Origin: Caballeronia sp. NK8 | GTDB lineage: Bacteria > Pseudomonadota > Gammaproteobacteria > Burkholderiales > Burkholderiaceae | Assembly (NCBI RefSeq): GCF_018408855.1 | Contig: NZ_AP024322.1 | Span: 1,116,001-1,180,000 of the forward strand | Length of the DNA: 64,000 nucleotides | Reading direction: 5' to 3' | Shown: positions 50,664-60,573 of the stretch, in pieces | Layout: each line of letters opens with the position of its first letter | Numbering within the stretch: position 1 is the first letter of the stretch | Notes under the pieces: generated by a model | What the model saw: the letters and a program-made list of their open reading frames with translations, nothing else | What the model was told of the DNA's origin: nothing | Database searches by the model: none | Position numbers and translations under genes: made by a program

Positions 50664-51554
50664 TCACATCGGCCGATCGGCGAGCGACTCGGACAGGAAG
50701 TCGATGAAGGTCCGCACCTTGGTCGTCATGTATTTTCGGCTCGTGTACACGGCGTACACGGACGGCGCGAATGCCTTGTAGCTCGGCAGCACGCGCACGA
50801 GCGCGCCCGACGCCAGTTCGGGTTCGACGATCCACGCGGGAAAGTACGCGAGCCCGAGTCCGGCGCGCACGAGCTGCAGCGCCATGGACGTATCGTTGGT
50901 CTTGAGCACGGCCTGATTTTTGACGATGAACGCGCCGTCCGGGCCGGTCAGGGTCACCGAGTCGATGTTCGTGTAGGTCGGCAACACGAAGCGATGCCGC
51001 GCGACATCGTCGGGATGGCGCAGCTTGCCGTGCTGCTCCAGATACGCGCGCGAGCCCGCGAGCACGAAGGGCATCTTGCACAGGGGCCGCACGATAAGCG
51101 AAGGCGAAGGCTCGGAGGTCGCGCGGATCGCCATGTCGTAGCCTTCTTCGACGAGATCGACGAAGCGGTTCTCCAGCCGCAGGTCGACGAGCACGCCGGG
51201 ATAGCGCGCCTGATACGCGACTAGCAGATCCGCGAAGGTCCGATTGGCGAACCAGCCAGGTGCGGTCACCTTGAGCACGCCTTGCGGCTGCGCGGTCTGC
51301 ACGCCGACGGCGGCTTCGGCGGCTTGCAGGATATCGAGCGCCTCGCTGCATTGCTCGTAGTAGACGTTGCCGGCTTCCGTGAGGCTGAGGTGGCGCGTGG
51401 TGCGGTTGAGCAGGCGCACGCCCAGCTGGCGTTCCAGATTGGCGACATGCTTGCTCGTCATCGCAGTGGAGATGTCGAGGCGCTCGGCGGCCTTGACGAA
51501 GCTGCCTGCTTCGACGACTTCGCGGAATACGCGCAAGCTGGTCAGTGCGTCCAT
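50664..51554 (-). CDS. LysR-family transcriptional regulator
   Basis: The 296-residue regulator has an HTH (AGSFVKAAERLDISTAMTSKHV, about residues 16-38) and a substrate-binding domain from about 90. It resembles the CrgA/AphB-type subgroup (MDALTSLRVFREVVEAGSF). It diverges from a DoxX gene across 103 bases with a palindrome, so DoxX is its likely target. The inducer is unknown. Confidence 0.88.
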   Translation of the reverse strand: MDALTSLRVFREVVEAGSFVKAAERLDISTAMTSKHVANLERQLGVRLLNRTTRHLSLTEAGNVYYEQCSEALDILQAAEAAVGVQTAQPQGVLKVTAPGWFANRTFADLLVAYQARYPGVLVDLRLENRFVDLVEEGYDMAIRATSEPSPSLIVRPLCKMPFVLAGSRAYLEQHGKLRHPDDVARHRFVLPTYTNIDSVTLTGPDGAFIVKNQAVLKTNDTSMALQLVRAGLGLAYFPAWIVEPELASGALVRVLPSYKAFAPSVYAVYTSRKYMTTKVRTFIDFLSESLADRPM

Positions 51555-51559
51555 CGATA

Positions 51560-51576
51560 ATTTCCTGGCTGGAAAT
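51560..51576. promoter_or_regulatory. 17-bp perfect palindrome, candidate LysR operator
   Basis: ATTTCC-TGGCT-GGAAAT is a perfect 6-5-6 inverted repeat, starting five bases from the LysR start codon and 82 bases before doxX. A bound protein there would cover the regulator's own ribosome-binding region or promoter. Confidence 0.5.
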
Positions 51577-51657
51577 AAAGCGCCAATATTAACCGGATTT
51601 ATCGACCGTCCATGTCTGCATAGACTGGCGGCAATCCACCTTTACGGGAGTCTTGCC

Positions 51658-52056
51658 ATGTCTGCTCAAGACCGCTTTGCTTCGCTCGCGAGCTACGCTC
51701 ACGCGCTGTTGCGCATCGTTGCGTCGTATCTGTTGCTCACGCACGCGAGCGCGAAGCTCTTTCACGTTCCCCACATCGCGATGTTCGATGGCCTGCCGCT
51801 CTTCTCGCTGCTCGGCGCGGCGGGAATCATCGAGCTGGTCGGCGGGGTGCTGGTCCTGATCGGTTTCTTCACGCGCGCGGCCGCGTTCGTGCTGTCGGGC
51901 GAACTGGCGTTTGCGTATTTCATCGGACACGCGCCCAACGGGCATTTCTTCCTGCCGCTGCTGAATCAGGGCGAGCCGGCCGTGCTGCTCTCGTTCATCT
52001 ATCTGTTCATCGCGGCGGCGGGGCCGGGCGCGTGGAGCATCGACAATCGCCGTTGA
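51658..52056 (+). CDS. DoxX family membrane protein
   Basis: The 132-residue protein has four membrane segments and DoxX features: LLRIVASYLLLTHASAKLF, GAAGIIELVGGVLVLIGFFTRAAAFVL and AYFIGHAPNGHFFLPLLNQGE. DoxX proteins are linked to redox or oxidative-stress functions but the reaction is unclear. ATG at 51658 follows GGGAG. It is divergent from a LysR gene and converges with another, three bases away. Confidence 0.88.
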   Translation: MSAQDRFASLASYAHALLRIVASYLLLTHASAKLFHVPHIAMFDGLPLFSLLGAAGIIELVGGVLVLIGFFTRAAAFVLSGELAFAYFIGHAPNGHFFLPLLNQGEPAVLLSFIYLFIAAAGPGAWSIDNRR

Positions 52057-52059
52057 CAC

Positions 52060-53001
52060 TCACTTGGGCCACTCATCGAGCTCGTCGTTGAACAGCGACG
52101 CAACAATGCCCCGCAGCCACACCGTACGCGCGTCGTTGTGAAACTTGCGATGCCAGTGCTGCTTCAAATCGAAGCGCGGCAACGGAAGCGGCGGCTCGGC
52201 CAGCGTGATCGACGCATGCTCGGCCACATACGCGAAGCCGATCGCATGCGGCACGGTCGCGATCAGATCGGTGCGCGACAGGATGAACGGCAGGCTCATG
52301 AAATGAGGCGTTTCCAGCACCGCACGACGCCGCACGCGCTCCTTGTCGAGAAAATTCTCGAGGATTTCCTGACTGCGGCCCTCGGCGCGCACGACCGCGT
52401 GGCCGCATTCCATGAAGCGCTCCAGCGTGAGCGGCTCGTTCGCGAACGGATGATTGCGCCGCATCAGGCAGATGAAGCGGTGCGAGAAGAGCCTTTGCTG
52501 AAAAAAATTGTTGCCGCGCAAGTCCGGAAAATAGCCAACGGCGAGATCGATTTCACCGGCTTCGAGCCCGCGCTCGACATCCCCGTGCGACGCCGACACC
52601 GAGCGCAAGTTCGCATTCGGCGCTTCTCTCGCGAACGCTTGCAGAAGCCTCGGCAGGAACACGATTTCGCCGACATCGGATAGCGCGATCGAGAACGTCT
52701 CCGTGCTCACCGACGGATCGAAGTGCTGCCGGTCGAGCAGGCCGCGCTCGATGCGCGCCAACGCCTCGCGCGCCGCGGGCACAAGCGCGAGGGTGCGCGG
52801 CGTCGGCTCCATGCCGCGCGAGGTCCGCACGAACAGCGGATCGTTGAAGTACTCGCGCAGGCGCGCAAGCGCGGTCGACACGCGCGGCTGGCTCACGCCG
52901 AGCCGTTCGGCGGCGCGGCTGACATTACGTGTCTCCTCGATCGCGACGAGGTACGGAATCAGATTCAGATCGAGGTCGTTCATGGCGTGATGCGCCGTCA
53001 T
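52060..53001 (-). CDS. LysR-family transcriptional regulator next to pcaR
   Basis: The 313-residue protein begins with MTAHHAMNDLDLNLIPYLVA and has an HTH (RNVSRAAERLGVSQPRVSTAL), then a substrate-binding domain; the DLNL start places it in the NodD/DntR-like subgroup. The ATG at 53001 overlaps the TGA of the IclR gene (ATGA), so the two are co-translated; an internal ATG at 52983 is the alternative. It may respond to an aromatic compound, given the pca cluster, but no target site was identified. Confidence 0.85.
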   Translation of the reverse strand: MTAHHAMNDLDLNLIPYLVAIEETRNVSRAAERLGVSQPRVSTALARLREYFNDPLFVRTSRGMEPTPRTLALVPAAREALARIERGLLDRQHFDPSVSTETFSIALSDVGEIVFLPRLLQAFAREAPNANLRSVSASHGDVERGLEAGEIDLAVGYFPDLRGNNFFQQRLFSHRFICLMRRNHPFANEPLTLERFMECGHAVVRAEGRSQEILENFLDKERVRRRAVLETPHFMSLPFILSRTDLIATVPHAIGFAYVAEHASITLAEPPLPLPRFDLKQHWHRKFHNDARTVWLRGIVASLFNDELDEWPK

Positions 53002-53816
53002 CCGCGCCGCGCGACCATGTCGGACACGCGCTGCGCCGCGTCCTGAAGCGGCTCCAGAAACGCCTTCACCATCTGCTTCGCGTTCTTGCGCTGCGCATTG
53101 CCGCTGATGTTCAGCGCCGCGATCACGCGGCCTTGCCGGTCGCGGATCGGCGCGGACATCGAAATCAGTCCTTCCTCCAGTTCCTGATCGACGATCGCCC
53201 AGCCCTGACGTCGCACGGCGGCGATCGCGTCCTTGAGCGCGTCCTTGTCGACGATGGTGCGCGGCGTGCGCGCGACGAGCGAACTCGAATCGAGCGCTTC
53301 GTCGAGGCGCGCTTCGTCGAGCGCGGCGAGCAGCACGCGGCCCATCGACGTGCAGAACGCGGGCAGGCGGCTGCCGATCGACAGATTCTGCGTGATGATC
53401 TTGTGCGTCGGCACGCGCAGCACGTAGACGATTTCCGCGCCGTTCAGCACGGCGGCCGAGCAACTTTCGTGGACCTGCTCGACGAGGTCTTCCATCACCG
53501 GCTCGGCGAGATTCCAGAAGGGCATCGAAGTCAGATACGCGAAACCCAGATCGAGGATCTTCGGCGTCAGTTGAAAGAGCCGTCCGTCAGCTTCGACGTA
53601 ACCGAGCGCCTGCAGCGTCAGAAGAATGCGGCGCGCGCCCGCGCGCGTGAGACCCGTCGCGCCGGCGACATCCGTCAGTGTCTGCGCAGGGCGGTTCGTA
53701 TCGAACGAGCGGATCACCGCGAGTCCGCGCGCGAACGACTGAACATAGGCATCGCCGGGACGCGACGGCGCGTCCTGAGACTCGGCTTCCTGATTGAGCG
53801 TGGCTGAATTCTTCAT
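52998..53816 (-). CDS. pcaR: IclR-family regulator of the beta-ketoadipate genes (PcaR-like)
   Basis: The 272-residue protein has an N-terminal winged HTH (about 25-85: LTDVAGATGLTRAGARRILL) and an IclR effector domain (about 100-265). It belongs to the PcaR/PobR/CatR-type subgroup, which controls aromatic catabolism in response to beta-ketoadipate and related acids. It diverges from pcaI across 229 bases that hold a promoter and two palindromic operators. The symbol rests on this context. The ATG at 53816 lacks a strong ribosome site. Confidence 0.8.
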   Translation of the reverse strand: MKNSATLNQEAESQDAPSRPGDAYVQSFARGLAVIRSFDTNRPAQTLTDVAGATGLTRAGARRILLTLQALGYVEADGRLFQLTPKILDLGFAYLTSMPFWNLAEPVMEDLVEQVHESCSAAVLNGAEIVYVLRVPTHKIITQNLSIGSRLPAFCTSMGRVLLAALDEARLDEALDSSSLVARTPRTIVDKDALKDAIAAVRRQGWAIVDQELEEGLISMSAPIRDRQGRVIAALNISGNAQRKNAKQMVKAFLEPLQDAAQRVSDMVARRG

Positions 53817-53882
53817 AAGGCGGATGATGAACGCATGAACCGGTGGCGACTCCGTGAAAACCCGAGGTTTGCAGAAGCTTCG

Positions 53883-53912
53883 TTGACACGACAACGAATG
53901 CAGGACTACCAT
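53883..53912 (+). promoter_or_regulatory. Candidate promoter of the pca operon
   Basis: A perfect TTGACA (53883-53888) and TACCAT (53907-53912) are separated by 18 bases. Transcription would start near 53919, at the first of two operator-like palindromes. The pcaI start is 127 bases further on. Confidence 0.55.
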
Positions 53913-53916
53913 GCCG

Positions 53917-53954
53917 ATGTTCGCTAAACGAATCCATGTTCGCATATCGAACAT
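53917..53954. promoter_or_regulatory. Tandem IclR-type operators between pcaR and pcaI
   Basis: ATGTTCG-CATAT-CGAACAT (53936-53954) is a perfect 7-5-7 inverted repeat. A degenerate copy, ATGTTCG-CTAAA-CGAA followed by TCCAT, starts exactly 19 bases earlier at 53917. The TTCG...CGAA core resembles IclR-family sites such as those of PcaR. Their position just after the TTGACA promoter suits repression of pca or control of the divergent pcaR. Confidence 0.65.
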
Positions 53955-54045
53955 TTCGATGCAAGTCTGATTACGAGCAGGTAAACCCCGAGTTCGGGAC
54001 GGGCGCGCGAAGCCAAAGCGGCGCTCAGACTGGAGAAGAACGGCA

Positions 54046-54738
54046 ATGATCAACAAGATTTTCGATTCGCTCGCCTCGGCCGTCGCCGACGTCAACGACG
54101 GAGCGACCATCATGATCGGCGGTTTCGGCACGGCGGGCATGCCGTCCGAGCTGATCGACGCGCTCATCGAGCAGGGCGCGCGCGAGCTTACGATCGTCAA
54201 CAACAACGCCGGCAACGGCGATACGGGTCTCGCCGCCTTGCTCAAGGCGAAGCGCGTGCGCAAGATCATCTGCTCGTTCCCGCGTCAGACGGATTCATAT
54301 GTATTCGACGCGCTCTATCGCGCCGGCGAAATCGAACTGGAACTCGTGCCGCAGGGCAATCTGGCCGAGCGCATCCGCGCGGCGGGCGCGGGCATCGGCG
54401 GTTTCTTCACGCCCACCGGCTACGGCACGCGGCTCGCGGAAGGCAAGGAAACGCGCGTGATCGACGGCAAGCATTACGTGCTGGAAGCGCCGTTGCACGC
54501 GGATTTCGCGCTCGTGAAGGCATACAAGGGCGACCGCTGGGGCAATCTGGTCTATCGTAAGACCGCGCGCAACTTCGGACCGATCATGGCGAGCGCTGCA
54601 AAAACGGCGATCGTGCAGGTGTCGAAGGTCGTGGCGCTCGGCGAGCTGGACCCCGAAAACATCGTGACGCCGGGCATCTTCGTGCAGCGCGTCGTGGAAG
54701 TGCCGCAAGCCGTGCATCAAGCCGAACTCGCTGCTTAA
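54046..54738 (+). CDS. pcaI: 3-oxoadipate CoA-transferase subunit A
   Basis: PcaI and PcaJ transfer CoA from succinyl-CoA to beta-ketoadipate. The 230-residue subunit has MIGGFGTAGMPSELIDAL near residue 22 and NNNAGNGDTGLAALL near 50. It resembles the scoA product at 35071 but the pca context fixes the role. The ATG at 54046 follows GGAGAAG. It is the first gene of the pca operon, 229 bases from the divergent pcaR. PcaJ follows after 17 bases. Confidence 0.93.
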   Translation: MINKIFDSLASAVADVNDGATIMIGGFGTAGMPSELIDALIEQGARELTIVNNNAGNGDTGLAALLKAKRVRKIICSFPRQTDSYVFDALYRAGEIELELVPQGNLAERIRAAGAGIGGFFTPTGYGTRLAEGKETRVIDGKHYVLEAPLHADFALVKAYKGDRWGNLVYRKTARNFGPIMASAAKTAIVQVSKVVALGELDPENIVTPGIFVQRVVEVPQAVHQAELAA

Positions 54739-54755
54739 AGGAAGGACGAAAAGCC

Positions 54756-55412
54756 ATGAAGAAACTCACTCGTGACGAAATGGCCCGGCGCGTGGCCGCG
54801 GACATTCCCGAAGGCGCGTATGTGAACCTCGGCATCGGCGTGCCGACGCTCGTCGCCAATCACCTCGCGGCGGATCGCGAAATCTTCCTGCACAGCGAAA
54901 ACGGCTTGCTCGGCATGGGCCCGGCGCCCGCAAAGGGCGAGGAAGACGACGAACTCATCAACGCCGGCAAACAGCATGTGACGCTTTTGACCGGCGGCGC
55001 GTATTTCCATCACGCGGATTCGTTCGCGATGATGCGCGGCGGCCATCTCGACTTCTGCGTGCTCGGCGCGTTCCAGGTATCGGCGACGGGCGATCTCGCG
55101 AACTGGCACACCGGCGCGCCCGACGCGATTCCGGCAGTCGGCGGCGCGATGGACCTCGCGATCGGCGCGAAACAGGTCTACGTGATGATGGAACTGCTCA
55201 CGAAGCAGGGCGAGAGCAAGCTGGTCGCGGAGTGCTCGTATCCGGTGACGGGCGTGCAGTGCGTGAACCGCGTGTACACCGACCTCGCCGTGTTCGACGT
55301 GACGCCGGAAGGCCTGGTCGTGCGCGAGATGGTGGAAGGTCTGTCGTTCGACGAATTGCAGAAGCTGGCCCAGGTGCCGCTGCAATATGCACCGCTGACC
55401 GAAGCTGTCTAA
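54756..55412 (+). CDS. pcaJ: 3-oxoadipate CoA-transferase subunit B
   Basis: The 218-residue subunit carries the catalytic Glu48 in HSENGLLGMGP. It includes VNLGIGVPTLVANHLAAD and VGGAMDLAIGAKQVYVMMELL, clear counterparts of segments in the scoB product. It completes the CoA-transferase that activates beta-ketoadipate. ATG at 54756 follows AAGGAAGGA. pcaF starts 33 bases later on the same strand. Confidence 0.93.
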   Translation: MKKLTRDEMARRVAADIPEGAYVNLGIGVPTLVANHLAADREIFLHSENGLLGMGPAPAKGEEDDELINAGKQHVTLLTGGAYFHHADSFAMMRGGHLDFCVLGAFQVSATGDLANWHTGAPDAIPAVGGAMDLAIGAKQVYVMMELLTKQGESKLVAECSYPVTGVQCVNRVYTDLAVFDVTPEGLVVREMVEGLSFDELQKLAQVPLQYAPLTEAV

Positions 55413-55445
55413 GACCTGAGAGATAAAAGAGAACTGGAGCAACTG

Positions 55446-56648
<1,203 letters not shown>

Positions 56649-56652
56649 GCTC

Positions 56653-58020
56653 ATGTTCGCATCCACGGGACGTCTCACCGATCTCGTTTGCGGCAACGCC
56701 GCCGCGAACGAGATCTGGTCGCCGCGCGCGACCGTGCAGGCGATGCTCGACGTCGAAGCCGCGCTCGCGCGTGCGTCGGCGCTGCATGGCGTGATTCCGT
56801 CGGGCGCGGTCGAGGCGATCGTCGCCGCGTGCCAGGCCGACAACATCGACGCCGACGCGTTGATGGCCGGCGCACAGGCCGGCGGCAATCTCGCGATTCC
56901 GCTCGTCAAGCAACTGACGGCCGTCGTGAAGGCGCGCGACGCCGAAGCGGCGAAGTACGTGCACTGGGGCGCGACGAGTCAGGACATCATCGATACGGGT
57001 GTCGTGCTGCAATTGCGCGCGGCGCTCGATCTGCTCGATGCCGATTTACGCGCACTTTCCGATGCGCTCGTCACGCAGGCTCAAGCGCACGAAAAGACGC
57101 CGATGATCGGCCGGACCTGGCTTCAGCAGGCGCTGCCGATCACGCTCGGCCTGAAGTTCGCGCAATGGCTCGATGCAGTGACGCGTCACCGTCAGCGCCT
57201 CGACGCGTTGCGCTCACGCGCGCTGGTGCTGCAATTCGGCGGCGCAGCGGGCACGCTCGCGAGTCTGCGCGACCAGGCGTTGCCGGTTGCGGCATCGCTC
57301 GCGCAGGATCTGAAGCTGACGCTGCCCGCGCTGCCGTGGCACACGCAGCGCGACCGCATCGCGGAAGCCGCGTCGTTCCTCGGCATGCTGACGGGCACAC
57401 TAGGCAAAATCGCACGTGACATCTCGCTGATGATGCAGACCGAAGTCGGTGAAGTCGCCGAACCGGCCGCGGCGGGCAAGGGCGGTTCATCGACGATGCC
57501 GCACAAGCGCAATCCGGTCGGCTGCGCGGCGGTGCTGACGGCCGCGACGCGCGCGCCCAATCTCGTCGCGACGATCTTCGCGGGCATGGTGCAGGAACAC
57601 GAGCGCGCGCTCGGCGGCTGGCAGGCCGAATGGGAAGCGCTGCCCGACCTCGCGCGTCTGACAGCGGGCGCGCTCGCGAACATCAAAGGCATCGTCCCGA
57701 CGATGGAAGTCAACGTCGAACGCCTCGCGCAGAATCTGAACGTGACCAATGGCCTCGTGCTGGGCGAAGCGGTGATGCTCGCGCTCGGCGACGCCATCGG
57801 CCGGCTCGATGCACACAAGCTGGTCGAGGGCGCATCGAAGGCGTCGGTCGCGAACGGCACCTCGCTCTTAGACGAACTCGCCGCGAACGAAACCGTCGCG
57901 CGTCATCTGTCGCACGATCAACTGAAGCAATTGCTCGATCCGGCGAACTACGTCGGTCAGGCGCAGGCGTTCGTCGCCGCCGCCATCGCAAACGCCAACT
58001 CGAAAAAACAGGAGCAGTAA
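56653..58020 (+). CDS. pcaB: 3-carboxy-cis,cis-muconate cycloisomerase
   Basis: PcaB converts beta-carboxymuconate to gamma-carboxymuconolactone. The 455-residue protein is a fumarase/aspartase superfamily member with the signature GSSTMPHKRNPVGC near residue 278 and WGATSQDIIDTG near 105. Its order after pcaF and before pcaD is that of a protocatechuate branch. Start is ATG at 56653, four bases after pcaF, so translation is likely coupled. The enzyme is about the usual length for the family. Confidence 0.93.
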   Translation: MFASTGRLTDLVCGNAAANEIWSPRATVQAMLDVEAALARASALHGVIPSGAVEAIVAACQADNIDADALMAGAQAGGNLAIPLVKQLTAVVKARDAEAAKYVHWGATSQDIIDTGVVLQLRAALDLLDADLRALSDALVTQAQAHEKTPMIGRTWLQQALPITLGLKFAQWLDAVTRHRQRLDALRSRALVLQFGGAAGTLASLRDQALPVAASLAQDLKLTLPALPWHTQRDRIAEAASFLGMLTGTLGKIARDISLMMQTEVGEVAEPAAAGKGGSSTMPHKRNPVGCAAVLTAATRAPNLVATIFAGMVQEHERALGGWQAEWEALPDLARLTAGALANIKGIVPTMEVNVERLAQNLNVTNGLVLGEAVMLALGDAIGRLDAHKLVEGASKASVANGTSLLDELAANETVARHLSHDQLKQLLDPANYVGQAQAFVAAAIANANSKKQEQ

Positions 58021-58024
58021 AAAC

Positions 58025-58819
58025 ATGCCTCTTGCCGAAGTGAACGGAACGCGGATTCACTACCGCATCGATGTCACGGCGGGCGACGACGCCCCGTGGC
58101 TCGTGCTGTCGAATTCGCTCGGCGCGGATGTCTCGATGTGGACGCCGAACATCGAAGCGTTTGCAGAGCGCTATCGCGTGGTGCGCTACGACACGCGCGG
58201 CCACGGCCATTCGGACGTGCCGCCGGGACCGTACACGATCGATCAGCTGATCGGCGACGTGATCGGCCTCATGGATCACCTCAAGATCGAGCGCGCGAAC
58301 TACTGCGGCCTGTCGATGGGCGGGCTGACCGGCATTGGCCTGGCCGCGCGTCATCCGGAGCGCTTCTCGCGCGTCGTGCTGTCGAACACCGCCGCGCTGA
58401 TCGGCTCGGACGCGGTGTGGACGCCGCGCGCGGCGAAGGCGCGCGAGCCGGGCGGCATGCCCGCGCTGACCGACGCCGTGATCGCGCGCTGGTTCACCGC
58501 GCCGTTCATCGAGCGCGAGCAGCTCGAACTCACGAATATCCGCGATGTGTTCCGCCACACTTCGGGCAACGGCTACGCATCGAACTGCGAGGCGATCCGC
58601 GACGCCGATCTGCGCGGCGAAGCGAAAACCATCAGGTTGCCGGTGCTCGTGATCGCCGGTACGCACGATCTGTCGACGACCGCCGAGCAGGGCCGCGAGC
58701 TTGCGGGTTACATCGAGGGCTCGCGCTACGTCGAACTCGATGCGGCGCATCTGTCGAACATCGAAAAGCGCGACGACTACACGCGCACAGTCCTCGAATT
58801 CCTCGGAGAACAGCAATGA
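58025..58819 (+). CDS. pcaD: 3-oxoadipate enol-lactonase
   Basis: PcaD hydrolyses beta-ketoadipate enol-lactone. The 264-residue alpha/beta hydrolase has YDTRGHGHSDVPPGPYTIDQL near residue 56, nucleophile Ser97 in GLSMGG, an acid residue in VIAGTHDLST and His in DAAHLSNIE. It is a separate gene from pcaC, not the fused PcaL seen in some actinobacteria. Its stop overlaps the pcaC start by ATGA. The start at 58025 is four bases after pcaB. Confidence 0.94.
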   Translation: MPLAEVNGTRIHYRIDVTAGDDAPWLVLSNSLGADVSMWTPNIEAFAERYRVVRYDTRGHGHSDVPPGPYTIDQLIGDVIGLMDHLKIERANYCGLSMGGLTGIGLAARHPERFSRVVLSNTAALIGSDAVWTPRAAKAREPGGMPALTDAVIARWFTAPFIEREQLELTNIRDVFRHTSGNGYASNCEAIRDADLRGEAKTIRLPVLVIAGTHDLSTTAEQGRELAGYIEGSRYVELDAAHLSNIEKRDDYTRTVLEFLGEQQ

Positions 58820-59199
58820 CCGACGACGAACGCTACGAAGCCGGAATGAAGGTGCGCCGCGCGGTGCTGTCCGACGCGCACGTCGACCGGTCGCTCACGA
58901 ACCGCACGGAACTGACGACCGAATTCCAGAACTTCATCACGCGCTATGCGTGGGGCGAAATCTGGACGCGCGACGGCCTGCCGCGCCACACGCGCAGCCT
59001 TCTTACCATCGCGATGATGGTCGCGTTGAACCGCAGCGAAGAACTCGCACTGCACTTGCGCGCCGCGAAGAACAACGGCGTGACGCAGGACGAGATCAAG
59101 GAAGTGCTGTTGCAGACGGCGGTGTATTGCGGCGTGCCGGCGGCGAACTCGGCCTTTCACCTCGCGCAGAAGATTTTCGACGAGGAAAGCAAGGCGTAG
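58816..59199 (+). CDS. pcaC: 4-carboxymuconolactone decarboxylase
   Basis: PcaC decarboxylates gamma-carboxymuconolactone to the enol-lactone used by PcaD. The 127-residue protein is a carboxymuconolactone decarboxylase family member with YAWGEIWTRDGLPRHTRSLL near residue 44, LALHLRAAKNNGVTQDEI near 78 and the QTAVYCGVPAANSAF segment. ATG at 58816 overlaps the pcaD stop. It is the last gene of the operon and is followed by a strong terminator. pcaG and pcaH, encoding the ring-cleaving dioxygenase, are not in the window. Confidence 0.94.
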   Translation: MTDDERYEAGMKVRRAVLSDAHVDRSLTNRTELTTEFQNFITRYAWGEIWTRDGLPRHTRSLLTIAMMVALNRSEELALHLRAAKNNGVTQDEIKEVLLQTAVYCGVPAANSAFHLAQKIFDEESKA

Positions 59200-59220
59200 T
59201 CGCGCGACGAGTTCGACAGG

Positions 59221-59254
59221 AAACCGTCTCCGGGACACCGGAGACGGTTTTTTT
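59221..59254. terminator. Bidirectional terminator between pcaC and the DUF3443 gene
   Basis: AAACCGTCTCCGG (59221-59233) pairs with CCGGAGACGGTTT (59238-59250) around GACA, followed by TTTT. The reverse strand is A-rich in mirror fashion, so it can serve both convergent transcripts. Confidence 0.93.
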
Positions 59255-59264
59255 GCGTTTGGAC

Positions 59265-60563
59265 TCAGAACGCGTAATACGGTCCCGGGCCCGCGGGCGT
59301 CGGGCGTCCGGCGAGCGCCGTGAATACGCGGCGTCCATAGAAGAACGGCAGGCCCCAGTCGAAGAAGCCGCTGGCGGAGCCGGCGAGGTTGTCGAAGGCA
59401 AAGTTGCCTGTGCCGAACAACGCCGTCGACTGGGCGATGGTGAAGCTCACCGCGCTTTGCGCCCCGCTCGACGAGCGGAGCGTCGCGGCGATCGTCTGCG
59501 GCGTGGTCGGGCAATACCACGCGCCGCAACGGGCGAGCGTTGTCGACGGGAAGAAGACGCCGTTCGATCCGCTGTCGATGAAGCTCGATCCGTACTGGCT
59601 GCCGCCGAAGTCCGTCGTCACGTAGCCGGTGAGCGAGCTCGATTTGAGCACGGTCGCGGCGCCGAGCAGGTTGTTCGACTGCGAGCCGATGCCGAAGGTC
59701 ATCGTGCCGGTCACCGTGGCCGCGCCGCTGTCCGGTATGTCGGGCAACTCGATCAGCACGCCGTTGTTGTCGGAGGCGAAGTTCGCGACCGGATTCGTCA
59801 CCTGCTGGGCGACGGGCAACGTGCTCGCGACACAATTGCCCGAGATGCAGCTGTAGTACCAGCGCGGCATGGCCGACGTCGCGCAGCCCGCGCCGCAATC
59901 GGCGGTGAAGGGGCCGACGCCGAGTATCCCGTTGCCGCGCAGCGACGACGCGGAGAGCATCGGCAGGCCGGACTGGCTGCAATCCTGGGCGGTGCTGGGC
60001 GCGGCGCTGTCGGCGATCAGTTGCACGGAGGTCGAATCCGCGACCTGGCCGGCGAGCCGGACATCGGCCTGGCGCACCGCGCCCCATGTATAGCCCGAGC
60101 CGAACACCGCGCATTCCGCGACGATCGCGTTCTCGCCGCCTCCCGCGACGAGCGGCAGCGCGATCGACGGATCGAGCGCGGACGCCAGCACGCGCAGGCC
60201 GTGCGAACCGGTATCGACCTGAACGTTGTCGATGGTCTGGCAGGTGCTCGTGCCGGGCACGCAGATCGTCACGCTGGTTTGCAGCATGTTGCGCGTGTTG
60301 GTGGGCGTGCTGGCGACGCGGATGACCTGGACGTTGGGCGTCGTCGATTGCGGCACGGTGGTGTTCGCAGCCGGCGCCGATGGCGCGCTCGCGGGCGTGG
60401 CGGCGCTGGCCGTTTGCGGCGCGCTGGCCTGCGGGACCGGCGCGGCGGAACCGCTGCTGGAGCCGGCGGTGGGGGCGCCGCTGGAACCGCCGCCACCACC
60501 ACAGGCTTGAAGGAGTGCACACAGTGCGAGCGCGGGAATCGCGAGAAGGGCGCGGGTGTTCAT
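59265..60563 (-). CDS. DUF3443 lipoprotein with pepsin-like Asp motifs
   Basis: The 432-residue protein has a lipoprotein signal (ALCALLQACGGG, modified Cys21), a long Ala/Ser/Pro linker (about 30-75) and a DUF3443 domain. The domain contains two active-site-like motifs, Asp117-Thr-Gly-Ser (VDTGSHGLRV) and Asp330-Ser-Gly-Ser (FIDSGSNGVFF), and GILGVGPF at about 212, all in the arrangement of pepsin-type aspartic proteases. Enzyme activity has not, to my knowledge, been shown for this family. It follows the DUF2844 gene by ten bases and is probably co-expressed. Confidence 0.85.
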   Translation of the reverse strand: MNTRALLAIPALALCALLQACGGGGGSSGAPTAGSSSGSAAPVPQASAPQTASAATPASAPSAPAANTTVPQSTTPNVQVIRVASTPTNTRNMLQTSVTICVPGTSTCQTIDNVQVDTGSHGLRVLASALDPSIALPLVAGGGENAIVAECAVFGSGYTWGAVRQADVRLAGQVADSTSVQLIADSAAPSTAQDCSQSGLPMLSASSLRGNGILGVGPFTADCGAGCATSAMPRWYYSCISGNCVASTLPVAQQVTNPVANFASDNNGVLIELPDIPDSGAATVTGTMTFGIGSQSNNLLGAATVLKSSSLTGYVTTDFGGSQYGSSFIDSGSNGVFFPSTTLARCGAWYCPTTPQTIAATLRSSSGAQSAVSFTIAQSTALFGTGNFAFDNLAGSASGFFDWGLPFFYGRRVFTALAGRPTPAGPGPYYAF

Positions 60564-60573
60564 CGTCGTCCTC

